Source: Tetrahymena thermophila SB210
Lineage: Eukaryota; Ciliophora; Oligohymenophorea; Hymenostomatida; Tetrahymenidae
DNA: 64,000 bases
Reading direction: 5' to 3'
Assembly: GCF_000189635.1 (NCBI RefSeq)
Contig: NW_002475961.1
Span: 266,001 to 330,000, forward strand
The position numbers and the translations under genes were made by a program. Under the pieces are notes generated by a model. The model did not search any database, was not told where the DNA came from, and saw only the letters and a program-made list of their open reading frames with translations. Positions 40,266 through 58,366 of the stretch are shown in pieces (within the stretch, counting starts at the first letter, position 1; every line of letters begins with the position of its first letter).

Positions 40266-41823
40266 TTTAAAAAAGTAAATATGTAGGTATTTTAGTGAAT
40301 TGTTTTATTCTATTTATTAATTGTGAAATTAACAGAAATATATCCTATTTATATCAGAAATAATCAAAGCAAATTATTGATTGGTTTGTTTTTAGATTTT
40401 TTGAAAGTAAATAAGAATATATTGGAAATTTAAATTATTTATTTCTAAAACTCTATCTAAAACATATTTATTTTTTATTACATTTTAATTCAAAATAATA
40501 CAATTTCTAGATATTTCTACTTTATTCCAACATTTTGTTAATTTAAATAATTTCAAAAAACTAAGTAAAAATAGTTAAATCATTCACTCTTTTAAAATAC
40601 ATAATTAACAGGTGAAAGAATGCTTAACTTTCATGATGTTTTTAATTGAATCCAATAATTGTGTCATTTTATTATTTAATGACTCAATTATTTTCTTTAA
40701 AATAAAAATTTAAATAATCAATCAATCATATTAAAATATTTTTTTCATTTTAATTAAAAATCATTTGAAATGCTATTTTGATATGCATTTAAAAAAAATA
40801 TTATTAAAAATTTAAAATCTAAATTAAGAGTATAATTTTTCAAAAAAGATATTCATTTGTAGATTATCTTTAAATAAATATCTAATAACAAAGATGAAAT
40901 TACAAATTTAGAGTTTAAAAAAAATTTTTTTATGGATCATTAATAATTTTTTGTTATTTTTAATTTTTTGATTTAATGAGATATTTTTATTACTTGTTTG
41001 AGAATTTGTGATATTCATAATATTCAAAGAATATTTAGATGTAAAGATAGATTAATATTTTTATTTTTACCTTATTTATTTATTTTATAAAAAAATTAGA
41101 ATTTAATAAGACTGTTATTGCCTTCAAATATATTTTTTATAATAATTTAAACAGAAATTAAATAAAACAAAAATAAATTTTATAAATTAGAAAAAATAAA
41201 AATTATTTTTTTTATGAAAATAAAAAACATTGATATTTTTATTCAATTATAATTTTAAAAATAATTTAGAGACAATGAACATTCCAAATTAACTTTTGAT
41301 GATATATTTTGCAGAAGAAATTAATAAATTTCTCAAAAAAATTTTTTGTAAATCATTCAAAAAAACAAAGCAATTCGTTCAATTTATCAAATATTAATTT
41401 ATTTGATTTTTCATAAATATTGAATGAATCTTCCTAAATTAATTAGAAAAAGATTATTTGTGAATTATTGATTTAATTTTTTAAATAATATTTAATCACT
41501 AATATTAAATGTAATATAGATCTTTTCATAAGTTTCTTTATACATAATAGAAGTTATTCAAATTTTTCCTATAAGCATATTTAAAATTAAGGTATTGATT
41601 GCATAGTATTAAAAAAATATTTGTTATAGTTAATAAAAGAATATTGTTATTAATGCTTTTAAAAGTATGATGAAATCTAAATGGTTATATGTGACTGTAT
41701 GTAGATATCATTATTTATCTTATTTTTTAATAATTTAAAGTTTATTTTTAATTTAAATAGCTAAAAAAATTAACTTAAAAAAACATAGGTCAAAGTAGAA
41801 AATAAAGAATAATATATTCAAAA
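40266..41823. other. A/T-rich space between divergent genes
   Basis: No coding frame or notable repeat. It must contain the promoters of the patatin gene and the ABC transporter gene. Confidence 0.55.
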
Positions 41824-47129
<5,306 letters not shown>

Positions 47130-49027
47130 ATGAATGAATGATTGATTGATGATATCTTAAAAATTAAAATAAAAAAAATTTATTTTTTTATTAGTTTTAC
47201 ATTAATATTATTAAATTATTTTTATTTCAAGTAAATTTAAGAATAATAATTTTTCTTGTTTATTTATAAGCAAATAAAAGCTGTTTTTATTTAATTTCTT
47301 TAATTTTAGTTTAGTCTAAGACAGATATTTATTTATTTTTAGATATTTCTTCACTATCTTAATACAAATAATTTTAATTTTTAATATTAAAAAATTTGTG
47401 TTCATTTATTATGAAATGTTTAATATGAATTTTTTTGAAATATTTATGAGATATTTAATATGAATATTTTTTTCACTCTTGAAAACTGAGAAATCAAGTT
47501 AATAAGAAAATATAAATGATTAATTTTATTTTAAATTATTTTTATTTATTTTAAACAAATTAATTATTGAGTTTTTTTTTTAAATAATTTTATACAGTAA
47601 AAAAAGTATTATTAGAATACTCAAATAAATAGTATAAGTGCTTACAAATATCAACTTCCAAATACTTTATTAATTTACTGATTATATAACTTATTTTTAT
47701 TTATTTACATTAGCATCTGTTTCAAATTATTTTAACATATTTTTTGAGGAAAACTAAGTTTTCAAATAACGCCAAAAATAAATTAAATTTATAGCAATAC
47801 TGAATTAAGTAGAAATTTTTGTGATAATTGAATCACTTCATTCGAGATTATAAGTTATAAATAGGGATTTAAAAAAAATAAAAAACGACAACTTTTATTA
47901 ATTTAAAAAATTAAATTTTAGAAGAAACGGCTTTTTAGTTTAAGAGATTATAAAAACGAAGGCCATAATTTTTAGTAAAATGTTAAACTTTGAAATAAAA
48001 AAATATCCATAATCTTCTATTAATTACACGCCTTTCCCTTTTTGATTTTTGCGTATAGAAATTTTAAAAGATATTTATTTGATTTTATATCCTTCACACA
48101 TTTATCAAGAAAGTTAAGCAACAAATTTCTGAATATGCTTCCAAAAATAAATATCAAAATTAAATTTGATAGAACTAAATATAAAATCTGCAAATAGTTG
48201 CTTTCCAAAGACTAAAATTTTGGTATTCATTAAATTAATTAAGAAAATTCATTCATTTATAAAGAAAATATATATAAAATTTGATAATAAATACTTAAAA
48301 AAGAAAATGTTTATTTTTAATCTAGTTTAATTTAAATAAACGATCAATATATCAAATTAATAACTTGATAACACCTAAATCTATTTAATTTTTATGGAAT
48401 ATGAAACCATTATTTTTTTCTTATTTTAAAATCTACTTCAATAAAATCTATCACAATTATGAAAACTTATTTTTACTTATAGTTTATTTAACCATTTTTA
48501 AAGTATTCAAAGTGATGCAAAAATTGTCCTTATTCATTCTCTACCACTATATTATCACTATGAAGCAATCTAAGATAATAATATCTTTATAAATTTAGAA
48601 CAATATTTAAATTTCTAAGAATTATCTAATCAAGTGATGAGTAAAATCGGTACAGTGTAAAGAATGATGTGATTATTAATATATCACTTATAAACAATAA
48701 ATTGCGTAATTTTTATCTGAAAAGTTAACCAACATGCGAAGATAATACGACACATATTTTTTGAAAACAAATTGCATTCAAAAAAAAAAAAAATTTATGA
48801 TTATTTGGAATAGATGATAATAATTGACTAGTACTTTCATTGCTTTCTTGATAAAAAAGTAAAATTCCCAATTAAGCCAGCTTCTCTCTTTATAAGCTTA
48901 ATTTCTAAAATAATATTAAGCTATAAATAGTTAAAAAAAAAAAAAATAGCAATCAAAGTTTTCTTAAAAAGAAAAAACTTCAAAGCAAATACATACATAC
49001 AAAGATAATAGGGTAACTATCATTTAA
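47130..49027. other. A/T-rich intergenic space
   Basis: Between two plus-strand genes. Open stretches exist (a minus frame about 47762-48208 without ATG, and a plus frame 48401-48640 of 79 codons), but their composition is like random A/T-rich DNA. A 13-A run lies near 48781. No RNA gene seen. Confidence 0.5.
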
Positions 49028-50692
49028 ATGATTAAAGCATCTAAATTCTCTCTCTAAGCTGGTCTTTTTGATGACTTAGGTGGTAAGTTTTCTGCTCCTG
49101 CCCAACAAAACGGTAAGGAGTAACTCAATTTCTTAAAGGGTGACCCCACATATTATGGTAATGTTGATGTGAAAATGCCTCAAGCTGGCTATGATATAGT
49201 TAAGAAATCTATTTTAAACCCAAAGAACCATTCTTACGCTGCCTCAAACGGTTCTATAGCTGCCCGTAATGCAATTGCAAAGCATTTCGGAGGATCTAAT
49301 ATGACTATCACTGGCAACGATGTGATTTTAACTCACGGTGCTAATATGGGACTTTTTATTTCTTTAATGTCTATTACTAACTCAGGCGATAATATACTTG
49401 TACCTGAACCAGGTTATCCCTTCTTCCATAAAAATGGACCTGTAATTAATTGATTATTTTATTTAATAAGATTTAGCTTTTACAAACTTCTTTTGGCTTG
49501 ATGATAATTTAACTATACTTTTTTTGGTTACCAAATGTAGCCTTTAAAGAATACATATATAATGCATCAATTAATTTAAAAAAATAAATAGCTTCAATCA
49601 ATAATACAAATTTGGCTATATTTTTTAAGCGCAATTTTAAAATTTAGGTGATCTAAAATTTTTCTTTAGTAAAATTTGAATAGAATTTATGATTAAAATT
49701 TTAGAAATAATAATAGAAATTCAGCACAAAAATTTCTATAAAATCGAAACCAACTTAAAATATAAAAAAAGAGCAAAAGTTTCGTCATAAATATACAAAA
49801 AAATTTTTTTGATTGCAATTAATCAAAAACTGGAAAACACAAAAGAATATTTTAACTAAATTTATTTATTAATAATTAATTATAGAGTGTTGGAGTTGAA
49901 GCAAGATCATACAAATTAAATCCTGAAAAGGGGTACTAAATTGATTTAGAACACTTGGCTACATTAGTAGATGAAAAGACTCGCTTTTTGTGGGTAGTTA
50001 ATCCTTCTAACCCATTCGGTTCTATCTTTCCTAAAGAACACATTGAAGAAATATTTGCCTTCTGCCGCAAGCATAAGTTATTTATCATCAGTGATGAAGT
50101 TTATTGGAATGAATCTTTCAGTGACTATGAATTCATCTCATTAGGTCATGCTACCACTGATGTTCCTGTTATCGTAATTGGAGGTATGGAAAAAACTTTC
50201 CTTGTTCCTGGCTGGGGTATTTCTTGGATGATTTTCTTTGATTAGAATTAAAAATTAAAAGAAGTTAAAGGTGCCTGCTTAACAACTTGTTAATTGTGTC
50301 TCCATCCTTGCTCTTTCTTAATGTCAGCTCTCCCTGAATTGTTAGACACATTGACTGCTGATTTCACAAAGAACTTTATGAAGACTTTCGAAGAAAATTA
50401 CAATTATCTTTATGAAGAATTTTCTAACATTAAAGGTATCAAGCCCATTCCTGCTCAAGGAACCTTCTATATTTCTGTCTTAGTTGATCTTCAATAATTT
50501 AAGAACTTTAAGAGTGATATTGATTTCCTACAAGCTCTTAATGAAGAAGAAAATATTTAAATATTACCTCTTAGTGTTTTCAAAGGAGACACTTAAGGAT
50601 TCAGAATGATGTCCTGTGCTACCAAGAAAATATATGAAAGCTTCATTCCTCGTCTGGTAGAATTCTGTGAACGTCACAGTAAATCTAATTGA
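49028..50692 (+). CDS. tyrosine aminotransferase-like PLP enzyme
   Basis: Two exons, 49028-49441 and 49886-50692; 406 residues, the normal length for class I aminotransferases. Clear motifs: YAASNGSIAARNAIAKH, THGANMGLF, PEPGYPFF, NPSNPFGSIFPKEH (the NPxNP substrate/PLP segment), ISDEVYWNESF (Asp and Tyr that hold PLP), GGMEKTFLVPGWGISW with the Schiff-base Lys in GGMEK, and GFRMMSCA with the carboxylate-binding Arg. The order and the GxxK-x3-VPGW segment point to the tyrosine aminotransferase branch, which starts tyrosine breakdown in the cytosol or mitochondria. The intron of 444 bp is one of the longest here. Codons ending in C are much more common than in neighbouring genes, which suggests strong expression. 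Confidence 0.92.
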
Positions 50693-51270
50693 GATAGTTT
50701 ATTAAGCAAGCTCATACTTAAAATAATTAATAAATTCCATTTTCAAGAGTCCTATCTTAAGTGATGAAGCTTTGATTAAATACTTTTAATAAATTTAATC
50801 AAATAATTTATCACTGCAAATAAAAATAAACAAATAACCAATCAATCAATAATTCATTCAATAAATAAATAAATAAAATACTGAATAACTAAATTTGTAT
50901 TTATAATAATCTCATCAATCAACAAAAAAAAAACGATTAATCCAAATTTTAATAATTTAATAAACAAAAATAAATTATAACAAATATATTGTATATCTTT
51001 TATATGCTCATCTATAATTATTTTCTTTTCTATTTCTATTTGATTATAATTCATTTGATAATTTACATTTAATTGACAAATTAATTAAAAAATAAATAAA
51101 TAAATATTTGTTTTCTTACTTAATTAATTGCTTTATTGATAAAAACTATTTTAAAGTTTAATACGAAACAATTAAAATTATTAATGTAATTAAAATATAA
51201 TAATTTATGAATAGATTTTAATAATTGTTATTTAACTCAATTAGTAATATATATAGAAGGATCATTATTA
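50693..51270. other. A/T-rich tail-to-tail space
   Basis: Lies between the convergent aminotransferase and EF-hand genes. Only simple AATA/AATC runs are present (near 50840-50880). Confidence 0.55.
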
Positions 51271-52190
51271 TCATTACTATTTACTTTCTTCTTTACTGTC
51301 AATGTTATTAGTTAAATTATTTTCTTTAGCCAAAGAATTATTGTTTACTAGTTTTTAAATGTTTGGCTAGCCAGATGTATTCTTTGATCCACTATTTGGG
51401 TTTTCCATTTTTATGATGTCAAAGAATTCTGTGACTTTACTTGATTTTTTTGCTTATCTATTTATTTTATCATTTTAAAATAAATTTATTCGAAATCAAT
51501 CAATTAAAAAATAATAAATTTAAATATTATTTATTTATTTATTTAAATTAAAATTACTCTAGCAACTTAACAACTGTGATTCTGACATCTGTGCTAAATT
51601 GCTTTTCTGCAAACTCTGAAATATCTTGTGCTGAAATTTCTTGTGATATACTAAATATTTTGTATGTAGCACTTATGCAGCAATATATCATAAATTCTAT
51701 GTCTACTAAAGCCAAGCTATCTAACTCATTGAAATCAAACAGATCGAACAAGACTAATCATAAAAAAATTAACAAAAGTTCTAAAATTTTTAAAGTAATT
51801 ACATCTTATTTTATCTTCAAATTTTGTATCTGAAAATAGAGTGATTCCACTAAATAATTCTAATGAATCAATCAAACCATTGTTATCGGTATCCCAAATA
51901 ACAAAAGCGCTTTCACTTGCACCAAATATATGTTCAAATTCACTTAAATCCATACTAAAATTATCACAAATACTCTTGAAGGAAGCATGAAAATCTCTAA
52001 CCCTGCTCAAAGGTACTTTAAAATAATGTTAAATAAATAATAGTTCATTTTTTATTTAAATTAAAACAAAATTTCTTTGATAAAACTATCCATCTAATTG
52101 ATAAAATTTGTAAATTTAAATACCATTTAGAAGAGAACTTGTATTTTTTCTATACGCATTATCCTTAATAACGTTAACTTAATTCCCCAT
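51271..52190 (-). CDS. EF-hand protein with N-myristoylation-type start
   Basis: Four exons on the complement: 52190-52124, 52015-51803, 51753-51558, 51457-51271; 220 residues. It begins MGNQ, a typical N-myristoylation site, so membrane attachment is likely. One canonical EF-hand loop, DTDNNGLIDSLE (residues about 67-78), is preceded by AFVIW and followed by LFSGITLFS, as in calcineurin B- or recoverin-like proteins. A second, degenerate loop follows (FDLFDFNELDSLALVDIEF). The tail is Asn/Ser/Lys-rich and probably unordered. All introns are 49-108 bp, and their phases restore the EF-hand helices. Target and exact subfamily are unknown; similarity to calcineurin B-like sensors is only in pattern. 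Confidence 0.83.
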
Positions 52191-52696
52191 ATTTAATTTT
52201 TTTCAAAGTAGACTTTTTATTTATTTATTTACTTTCTTTAATATATAGATAGTCTGTCTTGAATTTAAATATTTTTTAATAATTTAAAATAATAAACAAT
52301 TTGATTAATTTTTCAAATAGATATTAAGATAAAAAAGATAGGATTTTAATAGTTTGTTTTATAAATCATTTTGTTAATTTATTTAAATCTAATTTTGCAA
52401 AATAATAATTATTATTATTTGAAAATATTCTTTAAATATTTTAACATTTACTTCTTTTTAAATATAAAATATTCTATTTTAAATAAACTATTGATTATAA
52501 AATTAAATTATAAATTGATTAAAAAAATTTAAACGTTTTTATAATATTCATTTATTAGTTGATAATTAAAGATAAACATTTAATTTATAATTAATTTGTA
52601 GATAATCAGGAATAAAATATTAATCATCAAAAAATTAAGAAATTAAAATAATCAGAATCTGATATAAGATATTCAAAATAAAAGATAAGTTTAAAT
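52191..52696. other. shared upstream region of two divergent genes
   Basis: About 500 bp of A/T-rich sequence between the starts of the EF-hand gene (minus) and the cytochrome c-like gene (plus). It must contain both promoters. No motif was recognised. Confidence 0.55.
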
Positions 52697-53221
52697 ATGG
52701 TATATTTTCAAGCAGAAGAAAAGTTACCTCCGTAAAGTTAAGTTAAAGTATAAAAGGAAAATACATCTTAAAACAGTGAGAAGTAATTAAATTAAGATAC
52801 GAAAAAAACTAGAAGATAAAAATTAATTGGATATACAAAATGGCAGAGAAGATTTAGAGAAAAAGATTAATTTAAAGAAGAGTATGATATACCTGATGGA
52901 GATATATTAAATGGAAGAGAACTTTATGTTAAAAGTTGTTGTGCTACTTGTCATAGTGTTGATGATGAATATAATAATGCCTTACCATTAGAAGTATTAT
53001 ATAGATTTAAAGGAATGTTTGTTAAATCTAAATACGCCTAGTGCAGTTATCATTGGAACAGGAATAGGCTATATTCTATTCTTTGGGACCCAAATCAATA
53101 TTTTTAGACAGATTTTTACCTAGATCCAATTGAAGATTCTAAAGAAAGAGCTGATATAGCTGAATATTTAGTTCATTTAAAATACAGTACACATCCACCT
53201 CAATTTTGGCATGACAGATGA
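52697..53221 (+). CDS. cytochrome c-like protein lacking the Met-ligand loop
   Basis: Single frame of 174 residues. A polar, basic, Gln-rich N-terminus of about 70 residues precedes a cytochrome c class I core: NGRELYVKSC, heme motif CATCH, then after a divergent middle LYSILWDPNQYF (like the GVLWDEN segment) and ERADIAEYLVHLKYS (like the C-terminal ERADLIAYLK helix). The usual stretch between them that carries the axial methionine (PGTKMxF) is missing: only DFYLDPIEDSK links the two. The heme could thus be bound with another sixth ligand or the protein may be structural. It is likely mitochondrial, in the intermembrane space or as a respiratory-complex subunit; this is inferred from family. 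An extra Cys stands before the CATCH motif. Confidence 0.85.
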
Positions 53222-53837
53222 GAAAACCATATTATTCTTTATAAAAGCTTACTATTTGACTAATAAATTTTTATATGCTTGCATAATATTTATAATTAAA
53301 AAAGGAATTTTTAATCTAAATAAAAATTAATTTTACTTTAAAATATTTTCTCCAATTAGAGATATATAAAATTTAATTATTTTTTAAAAGAGTTTATTTT
53401 TAATGATAAAAATTTGCATCCAATCATAAGTTATTCTAATTAATATTTAAATGCAAAAGATTTCAATTTTAATTGAATTTAAAATTTATTAAAAATTGTT
53501 TGATATTTATTTACTTAACTTAATGACCATTTTTACTTTAAAAAGTAGATAAGATTTTATTTAATTAGGCAATTAAAAATCAGAAAATATTAATAATTTT
53601 TTAATTTAATCATTATACGAATCATCAAAAATAGATTTATATATTTTCATCCTTTCTAATATTAATATGTAAGTTAACTAAATTTCTCAATCTTATCTAT
53701 TAAAAAATATATTACAGCGAATGTTTAAAGTTATAATTCTATTTGATTTTAATATATTTTTATTAAAATAAAATTAAAAAACTGTTATTAAAGTAATTTA
53801 ATTTTAATAAATTCAATCACTAATTTTAATTTTTAGG
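53222..53837. other. A/T-rich space, may hold an upstream exon
   Basis: Non-coding by composition. It may include the true first exon of the small gene whose last exon starts at 53838: a mini-frame at 53402-53428 (ATG to a GTTA donor) would fit in phase, but nothing else supports it. Confidence 0.45.
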
Positions 53838-54001
53838 ATTAAATTGAATTGAATAAGGTCCATATGAATCCAAAATGGTATGGTGTGTCTTAATACATGA
53901 ACCTTTTAGGTATGCTATATGTAGTCATGAATTAGGTTTACACCATTCAAAGTTTAAAAGTAAATTTTGGTTTTAATAAATGTGATAAAAGACATTTTTG
54001 A
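53838..54001 (+). CDS. possible small single-pass membrane protein (last exon)
   Basis: After a good acceptor (atttttag at 53830-53837) a frame runs to TGA 54001. The ATG at 53864 would give 45 residues: MNPKWYGVSQYMNLLGM then a hydrophobic LYVVMNQVYTI and a polar end. The base composition is clearly more G/C-rich than the flanks, and the protein reads like a small mitochondrial membrane subunit. It follows the cytochrome c-like gene on the same strand but cannot be joined to it, because that frame stops at 53221 and no donor fits. An upstream exon may exist. Moderate to low confidence. Confidence 0.42.
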
Positions 54002-54689
54002 ATAATTTTGAGTGTTATTAGTTGAAATAATTTGAGATTATATTGAAAATAAAAGAATATCATGTATTTATTGTATTTAATATTTATAATTTGCGATTAT
54101 ATTTATTTTTTTTTGATTAATTCATTTATACTAACTAATAATTACTCATTAAAAAAAATTATGAGTATAAATTAAATAAAACATTCATATTAATATCAGA
54201 AACAAAAATGTATTACTTTTTATGTTTAAAAATAAAGAAAATTTAATATTAATATGTTTATGATTAAAAAGAATAAAGTTTTTAAAAATCTTTAAAATTT
54301 TATATTATATGATTCTTTATTTTTACAAATGAGCTATCAAATATTATAAATAGATTTTGCTAAATTTAAATATTTTTTATAAATTAAATTTCAAATTTAT
54401 ATCATAAATAAAATAATTTGAATGTTTTAATCGCTAAAATAAACAATTAAAATATTGAAAATAAATAAGATTAAAATGAAACTATTTTAAATATAATCAT
54501 AAAAAATAATACTTTTATAATGTATATCATTAAAAATAAATTAATTAAATATTTACTGTTTGTTTAAAATTAATTTACAATAATTTAATATAATATTGTT
54601 CAGATCATAATTTATAAAATATATTAAATATAAGGCTCTATTTTATCTACTAAAGGAATATTAGGAGATTCTTATAGTAAATATCAAAT
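54002..54689. other. A/T-rich tail-to-tail space
   Basis: Between the small plus-strand gene and the 3' end of the TFIIIC-subunit gene on the minus strand. No coding frame or clear repeat. Confidence 0.5.
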
Positions 54690-57600
54690 TCAACTTAGAG
54701 TATTGTATTATCTTAATAAAGATTGGGCTATTTGGTAATTACCTAAATTTTTATGAAGCAAAATTAAGTTATAAATTGCCTTTTAAAGTATTTTTTCGTC
54801 TGTTTCTTTAGATTTTGGGTTTAATGTGTAGCTTCCTTTCAAATTTTTACTTGAAAAAAGTTAAATACAATTTTCGAAGTTTTCAATAGCTTTTTCATTC
54901 ATGCTAAGATGAATGAAGAATCTACCTAAATTATAATATATTTCCATTTATCTAGTCAATCCTCTAGTTTATTAGTAGGCTTACATGTAATGAACAGCTT
55001 TAGCAGCCATTTGCTCTTTTTCATAAGTTGTTCTTGCTGTTGTTAGTTAAGCATAGCATACACTTAAAGATAAATTACATAATGAATTTGCTTTATCATT
55101 TTTAAGTATTGTATGAAGAACATCAGTTGCTAAATCAAAGTTTCCTGTTTCTAAAAAACCACATGCAACAATTGGTAAAAATTTAGGTGAATCATCAGAT
55201 TTTTTAACCATTCTTGATAAAAATGTTTTGTAGATATTGACATTAGATATATGTCTCATTATAATACATAAAATAACTTAAAGATACAGTCTATCTGAAT
55301 TTCTGTTAATTAATAACTTTATGTATGTAAAAGCTTTATCATAGTTCTATTTATATTCATAAATAAAATTAAACTTAAAACAATGACAAAATATTAAATT
55401 AAAAAATAAATAAAAATGAACCTCTAATTTAAGAGTTGCTAGAAGCCCATATTTTGCAACAGTTTCTTGATAGCCAAAGAATCTTATATCTTTCCATACA
55501 TGCAACTTATGTGCCAATGAACAAATTTTGGATATTTTTACATAGCAATCATACTTCACTAACACTTTAAGCATTTTAATTAAATATTAAATATATTCTT
55601 CATGACCAACTTTTAAAGAAAGAACTTCAACATTCTATAAATATTTTGCTGTCAGTTCTTCTGATTTTTTGAATTTTTTTTTCATTAATATTTCTTGTTC
55701 CTCCATTTGTCTTTTCTTTTTAATAAGAAGTGTTTAATTTGGATTATCAAATGTCTTTAGGTTATTAGGAGTTGTTAGTCTTCTCTGGAACCCTTTTTTT
55801 TAGCTTTCTATCAAAATACGATTGAGTACAGATTTTTTTAAATTCTATTAATTTATTAATATAATGATTAAATGTATTGATTTTTTTTAAATTTACATTA
55901 TATTCCTTTTCAAGCTAAAGGGATTATTTTAAGGTCTAGAACTATTTATCAAGTTTATGCTTCGAAATCTCCTTCGTTGTATCTAAAATTATTTATCCTT
56001 TTTTATACTCAAGATACATGTTCTTGACTGAGTAGTGTTAAGCTAATTCATTCTTTTTGGCTTAAGTTTATTCAAAGAAATCTTTTTGTTAATACTTATT
56101 TATTTAGAAGATTTCATCATCTTTCTCATCATCCATTTAATTTTTTATTTTTTTTTCTACCCTGCTATTAAGTTTTTTCTTTTTCATAGGCTTAATTTCA
56201 TTTTATTCTCTCATTTAATCATATTATCCTGAAATTTTAGAAGCTTATTTTTTCTAACTAACTCTTTTATGCTACTCTTCTTCATAATTAAAATCGCTAT
56301 CATCATCACCTGCATCTTGATCTTCATTGTCATCATTATCTACACCTATTTCTTTCTTAGTCTAAATATAATTTTAATTAATTAATTAATTATTTTATTT
56401 AATTTGCATGTCTTACTTTCTTTTGATCTGATTTATCTAAATAAAATCTATCAAAAATATTTTTTTTGTCAACTTTAATTCGGTCTTAATAGTTTTCATC
56501 ATCTTCATCATCATCATCGTTTTAATAGATGTACTCATCTTCATCATTATTTTCATCTTAATATGATGCAGTGTAGCTATATCTGTCAATGTCCTCTTCT
56601 TTAATATCTAAATTGATTTCGTCCGATTGTTTCCTAGTTTCGAAGTCGTTCTCTTCAATGTCATCCCTCTTTAGAAATATTTAGTTATATTTTTATTTTT
56701 AAATTTGAATAATTTACTAGTAAATTTTCAAGAATTTTTAAGGAATCCTAGTTACGTCCAAGACTCTAATATACTGAAGACAACTCGGTTCTTAAATCAA
56801 TTGAATCTGGAAATTTTTAAATTATTTCTTCGATTTCTTTGATTGATTCTTCATTTTCGTGAAGTTTAAGTAATAATGTTCCATATTTTTCCCAAACTTA
56901 TTGATAATTCATCTACAAAAATGGCAGTGATATTAATCTTTTGTAAATTTAGAGAGCTTTTTCTTCTTCCTTTGAAGATTCATACATTTCTGCAAGTTCT
57001 TCCATGATAGAGACAAAGTCATCATTTTCTTCCATTTCTCTTCTTAAAATTAAATTAAATCCTAATTCACACTATTTTTATTAGAAAGTTAAAATTGTCA
57101 ACTCTAATATAAATTATATTTACTTCCTCCTTATTTTATAGTTTTGCATGTGAAACAGCATAAAATATTAAAATTGCTAAAGGAAGTTCATCTAAAATGG
57201 TTTCTCTAACGTTTTTATCTTTCATCTCACAGTATTCCTCTAAAAATTCGCACAATTCTTTATATTATTATTTCTTAAAAAATCTATTTAGAAAAAATAA
57301 GCAAGCATTAAAACTAAGCTAAAATATACTTTGTTAAATATTTCACATATCATGTGGATAATATTATAATTCTTATTCATGTCGTTTGGTTTAATCATTG
57401 TTTTAAGAAGCTTTATACTTTCATCACTCTTATCAAGTTTCAAATAGAGCTGTTAGAATATAATAAAACTTTATATTTTTCAAAATTATTAAAAATATAA
57501 ATAGCTTTAAATTCTTTTTAAAATTATTTTAATCAAATTTAATACAACTCTTTACTTTTGCACAATTTTTTATAGCATCAAAATTCTTTTCGTCCATTTT

Positions 57601-58366
57601 AATAACTCTTTCAAAGCATTTGATTGCTTTTTTAAGTTCACCTGTTTGTTCGTAGCACTTAGCTCTCTCACACCAAAGAGATGTATTTAATGTGTCGCTT
57701 TTAAGAACTCTCCCAAAGCAATAGCCAGCACTATCATAACATTTTGCCTTTTTATATAACTAAGCGATACCCTCCCATTTTTTCGCATTTGCATTACTCT
57801 AATAAGCAGCCAAGAATTAATATTCAGCAGCTTCTTTCATCATACCTTATTCTTCAAAAATGTTTCCAAGCAAATCATAAGAATCTGTAAAACTAGGGTA
57901 TTGTCTAATAATTTCTTTTGCTATTTCTATGGCCTAGAAATTTATACATGATGTTTAAAATATTATAAATTAAGTAAATAAAATGAAAAATTCTAAATTT
58001 AGGGTTTAAATTTTGATGATGCTTTATTTATTCATCTTGTTGATAAATGTAAAACACTTATATTAAATTAGCTCATACTTCGTCTATTTGATTTTAAAAG
58101 ACATATTTTGAATTAGCATCACTAATGAGTTATGAAATTTATTGAGGGATCTTTTATTGCCTTTAGCCTTTAAATTAGCTCTTTAAGTCTTTGTGACGCT
58201 TTTCTTCATCTGAGAAGTCGCTGTAGATAATTAAATATTTTAAAATGAATCACATATAATTTATTTGAATGAAAAGTAAATGGCTAAAGATAAATAACCT
58301 CATTAAATCGCTATCATGTTCCTCGTCATCATCATCTTAATATTCACGTTTGGTATTATTACTCAT
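54690..58366 (-). CDS. transcription factor IIIC TPR subunit (Tfc4 / GTF3C3-like)
   Basis: Ten exons on the complement: 58366-58299, 58220-58079, 57933-57556, 57449-57330, 57273-57124, 57071-56718, 56668-56417, 56361-55897, 55844-55422, 55346-54690; 1002 residues. An acidic N-terminus leads to a first TPR block (AIEIAKEIIRQYPSFTDSYDLLGNIFEEQGMMKEAAEY and following). A long acidic then basic linker (EDEYIY, DDDDEDDENY) separates it from a second TPR block with FFGYQETVAKYG, FLPIVACGFLETGNFDLA and a final AIYNLILLHKNLGNYQIAQSLL. The split TPR arrays with a charged linker and that C-terminal signature are typical of the yeast tau131/human TFIIIC102 subunit. It helps TFIIIC bind tRNA-gene boxes A and B and recruits TFIIIB for RNA polymerase III. 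It acts in the nucleus. The acidic stretch may be a DNA-mimic or nuclear-transport region. Confidence 0.88.

Noticed and set aside
47762..48208. Minus frame of about 148 codons without TGA
   Set aside because: No ATG at its start and no domain or composition signal; such lengths occur by chance in DNA this A/T rich.
48401..48640. Plus frame of 79 codons beginning MKPLFFSYFK
   Set aside because: Low-complexity aromatic/Ile/Lys content typical of translated A/T-rich DNA, with no support from neighbours.
54635..54756. Plus-strand frame with coding look (SKYQIQLRVLYYLNKDWAIW) after a possible acceptor
   Set aside because: It overlaps the last codons of the TFIIIC subunit on the other strand, whose C-terminal TPR signature is convincing. 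The plus frame is its shadow.
57274..57380. Alternative frame SFNACLFFLNRFFKK in the TFIIIC gene
   Set aside because: Using it needs an intron of 11-28 bp or skips a TGA; the 56-bp intron 57274-57329 joins the TPR frame cleanly.
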